Below, in pieces: positions 59,337 to 64,000 of a DNA stretch of 64,000 nucleotides (its first letter is position 1; every line of letters begins with the position of its first letter). The stretch comes from Epiperipatus broadwayi (Eukaryota; Onychophora; Udeonychophora; Euonychophora; Peripatidae), in contig JAQFVV010000012.1 of assembly GCA_028023455.1 (NCBI GenBank), forward strand, positions 7,040,499 to 7,104,498. The letters run 5' to 3'. The notes under the pieces are model-generated. The model saw only the letters and a list, made by a program, of their open reading frames with translations, was not told the DNA's origin and made no database searches. Position numbers and translations under genes: made by a program.

Positions 59337-61520
59337 AAATAGTGCAAAAAGAGTTAATAATGATATAAGAAAATATGTGAATTGGCAAGAAAAGCTATAG
59401 AAGAGAGTAAAACTGTAAAATATCCTGGTATTAAAAACTGAAGTTAATTCAGCAAAAAGAAAAAAAAAAGATGGAACTATTGTTTTACAAAGAATTATAT
59501 AATAATAAAGAACAAATAAAAAAGAAATCTCTATAATATCATCTTCTAAATTACTACACAGTTTTAATGAAAAGATGAGGCATGTAATTAAATCTGTAAC
59601 AAAAGAAAAAAATTCCATGAAATAATGGATTTGTTATTAAGATTTTAAAAGAAGCAGTTAAAAAAAAATAGGGAAAATATTGACTAAATTAAATACACTT
59701 TTTTTTAAAAAAAAAAAAATCATTATTATCAATAAAAAATTAATAATATCCCCCTTTTCTCTTTAAAAATAAGTTTCTAAATAATTATACATACATAAGT
59801 TAAAAAATATATATGTATAACAATAATATATATATAGATCCTTGATAATAACTACAAGGAAGTAGTTGAAATGTTGGAAATATGTATGTAAAAGTTTTTA
59901 AAAAGAAAAAAGGAAGAAAAAAATTTATTGGATATTTTTTATGTATGCATAAATACCAAATGCATAAACACAGTAATTAGGCAATATTTAATTTTTTTTT
60001 TATTACTGGAATAGTGATAATTTTTTAAAAGATGATAAAGAAGATATTAGAAAATACAGACTTATCAATCTTTTATCAGTTTTTTACAAGATCTAGTAAT
60101 TATTTTGATAAAAACAATTCATTTACAGCAAGCTTTGGACTCCAACTAATAAAAAAAGACAAAACAAGTATAGATTTAAAGATTTTAATGTGGTTGACCA
60201 TATCCAAGAATTAAGAAAAATTATAGAAATGATCCATGCTTTAGATCTGTGGATTATGAAAAGACATTTGATATTACACCCATAATGTTTTAGAAAATCA
60301 AGATGCAGAATCAAAAAATTGTCATAGTCTGAACATTGCCACACTGTGATAATTTACACAATATATTAAGATGATTAACATTGATAAGGATATATAAGAG
60401 AAGAATTCCATATGTCTAAAACTTTTTATAGCACTTTACAAGAAGTGATTTGTAGATTAAAATGAAAAATAAATGGGGTTCACATAAGTCATCTAAATGT
60501 TGTTTTGAAAATAATGATCCAGAAAATTTCACAAGAATTATCAAATGAAAGTAAAAAATGAACTGATGATAAATATTAAAAAGATTAAAGTAATTTTCAA
60601 AGGATTTTCTCAAAAGAAAATGAAGATTGATTATGAAAAATTAAAAGTCATTAACAACAAATATCTTCATCAAATTGTTGATACAGATGGAAATATAATG
60701 GATGAAATTAATCATAGAATTAAATTTGGATGGAGTGCTTTTTGGTAAAAATAAATTAATATTAAAAGGAAATATGTTTATATATGTGAAAAGGAAAATA
60801 ATTAACATATGTGTTTCACAAGTTCTTACAAAGACTTCAGATCATTAAATAAAGTAAAGAAGAGATTGTGTTGTAAATAACAAGAAATGATTAAAAGTGA
60901 AATTCCTGAATATGAGAACAAATAGATATCATTGAAAAAATTGAAAGGCAAAAATGGATCTAGAGTGGGCATAGCGCTACAAAAAAAGATAAATATGGAT
61001 AATTGAAATCTTAAACAATATCCTAAGAGATTGCAAAAGACCTAAAAAATGATTTAATGAGAGATACATTGATTAAAGTAACAAGAAGAAATCAAAAATG
61101 CAATATATGGGTAAGAGAACAAACAGATGTTATTGACCTCATTGAAAAAATTAAAAGACCGAAGTGGAGTTGGACTGGACATATTGCTAGAAGAGATGAT
61201 AATAGATGGACAATTGAAACCTTAAACTGGATTCCAAGAGATTGTAAAAGACCCAGAAAGAGACCACATGTGAGATGGATGGATGAAATAAGAAAGTGTG
61301 CAGGTTATGTGGAGAAGAGAAGCTAAAAATTGAAGAAGATGGTTTGAACTTAGAGAGACCTTCATCCTGCAGTGGATTGATAATGTTTGATGATGATGAT
61401 GACATTGATTAAATAAGGAAGTTTGCTGGGATGATGTAAAAAAAAAGAGATTATGGACTGAAAAACTGATTAAATTTAGAAACACATTCATGCTGCAGTG
61501 AATTAATAATAGTTCACAAT
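59337..61520 (+). pseudogene. RTE-type LINE, old long copy, interrupted by a younger copy
   Basis: The plus-strand order fits an RTE ORF2. A linker comes first: NNDIRKYVNWQEKAIEESKT at 59360 and KKDGTIV near 59467. Then RT block 1, KEDIRKYRLINLLSVFYKI (60038-60095), corresponding to the NYRPISLL motif. Next is RT motif A, SVDYEKTFDITPIMF (60240-60285), with the catalytic Asp in FVDYEKAFD position, and ISQELSNESKK after a loss of the FADD block. Then MKIDYEKLKVINNKYLHQIV, DTDGNIMDEINHRIKFGWSA (60620-60745), QIDIIEKIERQKWI and, after the interruption at 61066-61413, KFAGMM and GLKN. Stops are frequent. It is more decayed than the nested copy, so it is older. Confidence 0.8.
61066..61413 (+). 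mobile_element. nested young RTE LINE 3' end with 12-bp target duplication
   Basis: The insert at 61078-61401 encodes VTRRNQKCNIWVREQTDVID, LIEKIKRPKWSWTGHIARRD, DNRWTIETLNWIPRDCKRPR and KRPHVRWMDEIRKCAG, then a one-codon shift and RRSxN, FILQWIDN, and ends TGATGATGATGATG. Exact 12-mers ACATTGATTAAA lie at 61066-61077 and 61402-61413. Removing one 12-mer plus the insert restores continuity of the older RTE frame (RYID then IRKFAG). This is a clear case of RTE inserting into RTE. Confidence 0.9.
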
Positions 61521-62329
61521 GGTGATAATGATAATATATATTTTATTTCAAAATATACATTTTTAGTTTTTATTATACTTTAGAATTATCCATTGATCAT
61601 TTTTATTCTTTGTAAATCATCATTTTTATCACACAATTATAGTTTTATTAAAAAAAGAAAACGAAGAAGATTTATCTATTGATCAAAACTATAACTAAAG
61701 TTTTAATAATTTCACAAGAATATATTTGAAAACAAACATTTTGTAATGTGAGTCTGAAGTAGCCCAAAGTGCATGCAAGACTGTAAAGCAATACTACCTA
61801 AAGTATTTCACAAAACACAAATGAAGGCTTAAACATTATTGTTCAAGAGTTTGATATGAAACTAATATTACTCTTTGAATTTTGATTTAAATCTTATTGA
61901 TAATTATCATTCATTAAAAAACATTTACTATCATTTTTAAGACAGTTTTTTAAATATACACATTGTGTAAATAATTTGATTGATATAGAAAATTTTGAAA
62001 AAGATTTTTGATAGGACTAACTGAATTAATAATCATTCTTTTTTGAAAAAGCAATTGAGAGTGGACAAGATATAATAATCAGAATCACACTTGAAAAATG
62101 ATTTGTTTGTAGAGATTGTAAAAAAAAAAAATCATAAAAAGATATTATGAATGGGGGGAAAAATAAAGAATCCTTCCATTTATTTTCAATTCAATTTATT
62201 TTATTTTTGAAAACTTCAGTCATTGGCAAAGATTGTATATGAAATATTCATATTTTTAAAAAACTTTGAAAATATAAACTGAAATGTATACTGTAACGAC
62301 GTGTATATCTAAACATTGCGTGTGTGTAT
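61521..62329. other. no gene seen
   Basis: A/T-rich. The right side should contain the 3' end of the hAT relic on the minus strand, but no terminal repeat was recognised. Confidence 0.45.
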
Positions 62330-64000
62330 ATATACGAGTTACATGATTTATTTTAAAATAAGATAGAAAAATTACTTCATTTTTGAGTGGTAAGTTTTAA
62401 ATTGCGCTATGAATATGGAGACTTAAGTTCTCTGAAAGCACTCAGCCGTATAATTCTTTTCTAATAAATAGATATTATTTAATGAGATTTTTTCTGTTGT
62501 ACATTGGATGCCAAATATTTTATATCTGGTTCATGTTTTGTCATTTTTAATAATGTACGTGCTGAACTAGATCCATCTATCATTCTATTTCTCTAACTGA
62601 CTTTAATTAAATTCATATGTAGAAGAAGGTCGTTAATTTTTTTAAATAATTAAATGTTTCAGGAATAGCAATCCAGGCAGTCAATAGTTCCTCTTCAGCA
62701 TTCTTTTTACATAGATTCAATAATCGATCATTTTCCATTGTTTCTAGCTCATTCCTCAAGTCAACAAATTTGTTTCCATATAGAACTGGATTGAAAATCG
62801 ACTGATTGTATTTCGATATCTTTCAAATTAAGCCACTCAAAAGTTTCTTACTCGAGACTTATCCATTGATGTTAGTTATGTCTGGGTATAAAATAAATTT
62901 TTGATATTTCTAAAAATTGTCTGAACTGTGTAAATCTTAAAGAAAATTCATTAATTATTGATTGAATAACAGCACAAAAGTCTTGCGTCAATTTTACTTG
63001 ATCTGGTTTCTCATAAAATTCTAAATCAGTCAAGAACTTTTTTAGATTTAGAATATATTTGAAGGTGTAAAAAATAACAACATGTTAAAAATTTGTAATT
63101 TAACTTCAAATGCTTTGAACAAATCAAACATGACAACAATTGTCTTATTATAACCTTGCAGTTTCACATTTAATTTAGATATTAAAAGTTATCAGTAAAA
63201 AAACATTAATTTTGAAAGTCATTCAACATCCATTAATTCATTATATTTTTCAGTGATTTTCTCATTATGTAAAAACAGTCTAATATTTTTAAAACTTTCA
63301 ATGAATCTTTGAAGAACTTTTCATCAACTTAACCATCAGACATTGTTGTACATAAGTAAACCATAGTATACTGAGTTTATGTCACTCAATGTGTAGATAT
63401 AAAATTGATTAACTTAGTCACAATGTTCATAACTTCATTCAGTGGCTTAAAGCTGGCCTTCATGCATAAAACCTGCTGATGTACAATGCAATGAAAACCC
63501 AAAATTAAATGTCCAATACAGTTGGTAAATAAAATGAGAAAACTATTTTTTTTTCCAGTCATAAACACTATCTGTAGTTACTGATACAATTTTGGCAACA
63601 TCTATGTTGCAAATATCTATTCCTTTTGTTGATGTTACTAATGAGGTTAAACTAATTAATTCTTCTTTGATATTATTCCCAACACAATAGTGAATGAAAA
63701 TAACCAAACAAGCTGATCCATTTATATCTGTACTTTCATCAAGGCAGAGAGAAATTGAACTAAATTTTATATTTCTTTTTTGTTGGTAAATTATGTTGGT
63801 AGTCATTTGCAGGATTCTTTCTTTAACTGTATTTCTAGCCAATGATAAATCTTTTATGCTCTGAATAATTTTGCTTTGTTTTCAAAATCTTCAAAAAGAA
63901 CTGGTGCACATTTTATCCAAGCTTCTTTCATATATTCTTCATCATTAAAAGGTTACTCATGTTTGGCAATTACATTTGAAATAAAAAAAACTAGCAGTAG
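62330..64000 (-). pseudogene. hAT transposase (ZBED/SCAND3-like), decayed, runs off the window
   Basis: The minus strand has, from the window end inward, EEYMKEAWIKCAPVLFEDFE (63950-63890), ARNTVKERILQMTTNIIYQQ (63842 down), RNIKFSSISLCLDESTDING, SACLVIFIHYCVGNNIKEEL and DVAKIVSVTTDSVYDW (63560), then ILGFHCIVHQQVLCMKASFK (63510), EKFFKDSLKVLKILDCF, and near 62700 NLCKKNAEEELLTAWIAIPE. SLCLDESTD and HCIVHQQ correspond to the conserved LDESTD and HCxxHR blocks of this hAT group. There are several stops and frameshifts. It is a different lineage from the 36246 element, whose ends and C-terminus differ. The N-terminal BED finger, if any, lies outside the window. Confidence 0.85.

Noticed and set aside
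59838-59875. ACTACAAGGAAGTAGTTGAA resembling the 56640 hammerhead-like string
   Set aside because: A short stem is visible but the CTGANGA and GAAAC boxes are not intact; too degenerate to call.

Overview
This window looks like intergenic or intronic DNA from an animal with a very A/T-rich, transposon-laden genome. It holds no rRNA gene, no bacterial-style operon and no intact long ORF. I could not assign a single host gene with confidence. The metazoan reading rests on four kinds of decayed mobile element: RTE-type LINEs, Penelope-like elements (PLEs), a GTF2IRD2/ZBED-type hAT transposon, and tiny tRNA-derived SINEs. This mixture suits an invertebrate such as a mollusc or arthropod, but the species cannot be fixed from the sequence.

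Layout. 1-15 kb is mostly featureless A/T-rich DNA. It contains a two-copy tandem repeat (4.0 kb), an unidentified 130-codon coding fossil on the minus strand (4.89-5.28 kb), three SINE copies (9.8, 11.0 and 13.3 kb) and a 600-bp foldback (13.8 kb). 15-19 kb holds a hairpin, the 5' end of an RTE LINE on the minus strand, a 407-bp almost perfect palindrome and a hammerhead-ribozyme-like motif (18.4 kb). 19-29 kb has E-box-containing repeats, a small less A/T-rich island with a possible spliced ORF (21.5 kb), a SINE, a 552-bp retroposed segment with a 14-bp target-site duplication (23.4 kb), a 29-bp minisatellite and a 180-bp hairpin. 31.5-33.9 kb is two PLE copies abutting in opposite orientation. 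35.1-36.1 kb has a foldback and another coding fossil. 36.2-39.1 kb is one complete but dead hAT transposon with ends and target-site duplication visible. 40-51 kb contains further foldbacks, tandem duplications and a PLE 3' end. 52.6-61.5 kb contains three RTE loci, one with a younger RTE copy nested in it, two more SINEs, a hairpin with hammerhead-like strings, and a 796-bp element with 55-bp inverted ends. 62.3-64 kb is a second hAT transposase fossil that runs off the window.

Interactions. The genes here are parasites and their relics. SINE copies end in A-rich tails and have 15-bp target duplications, so an active LINE mobilised them. Which LINE did so cannot be told, because the RTE copies end in (TGA)n rather than poly-A. 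The commonest unexplained structure is the foldback or hairpin: at least eight loci in several families. Such loci are candidate sources of double-stranded or hammerhead-processed RNA. All coordinates were read by eye; ends are approximate except where a target-site duplication fixes them.
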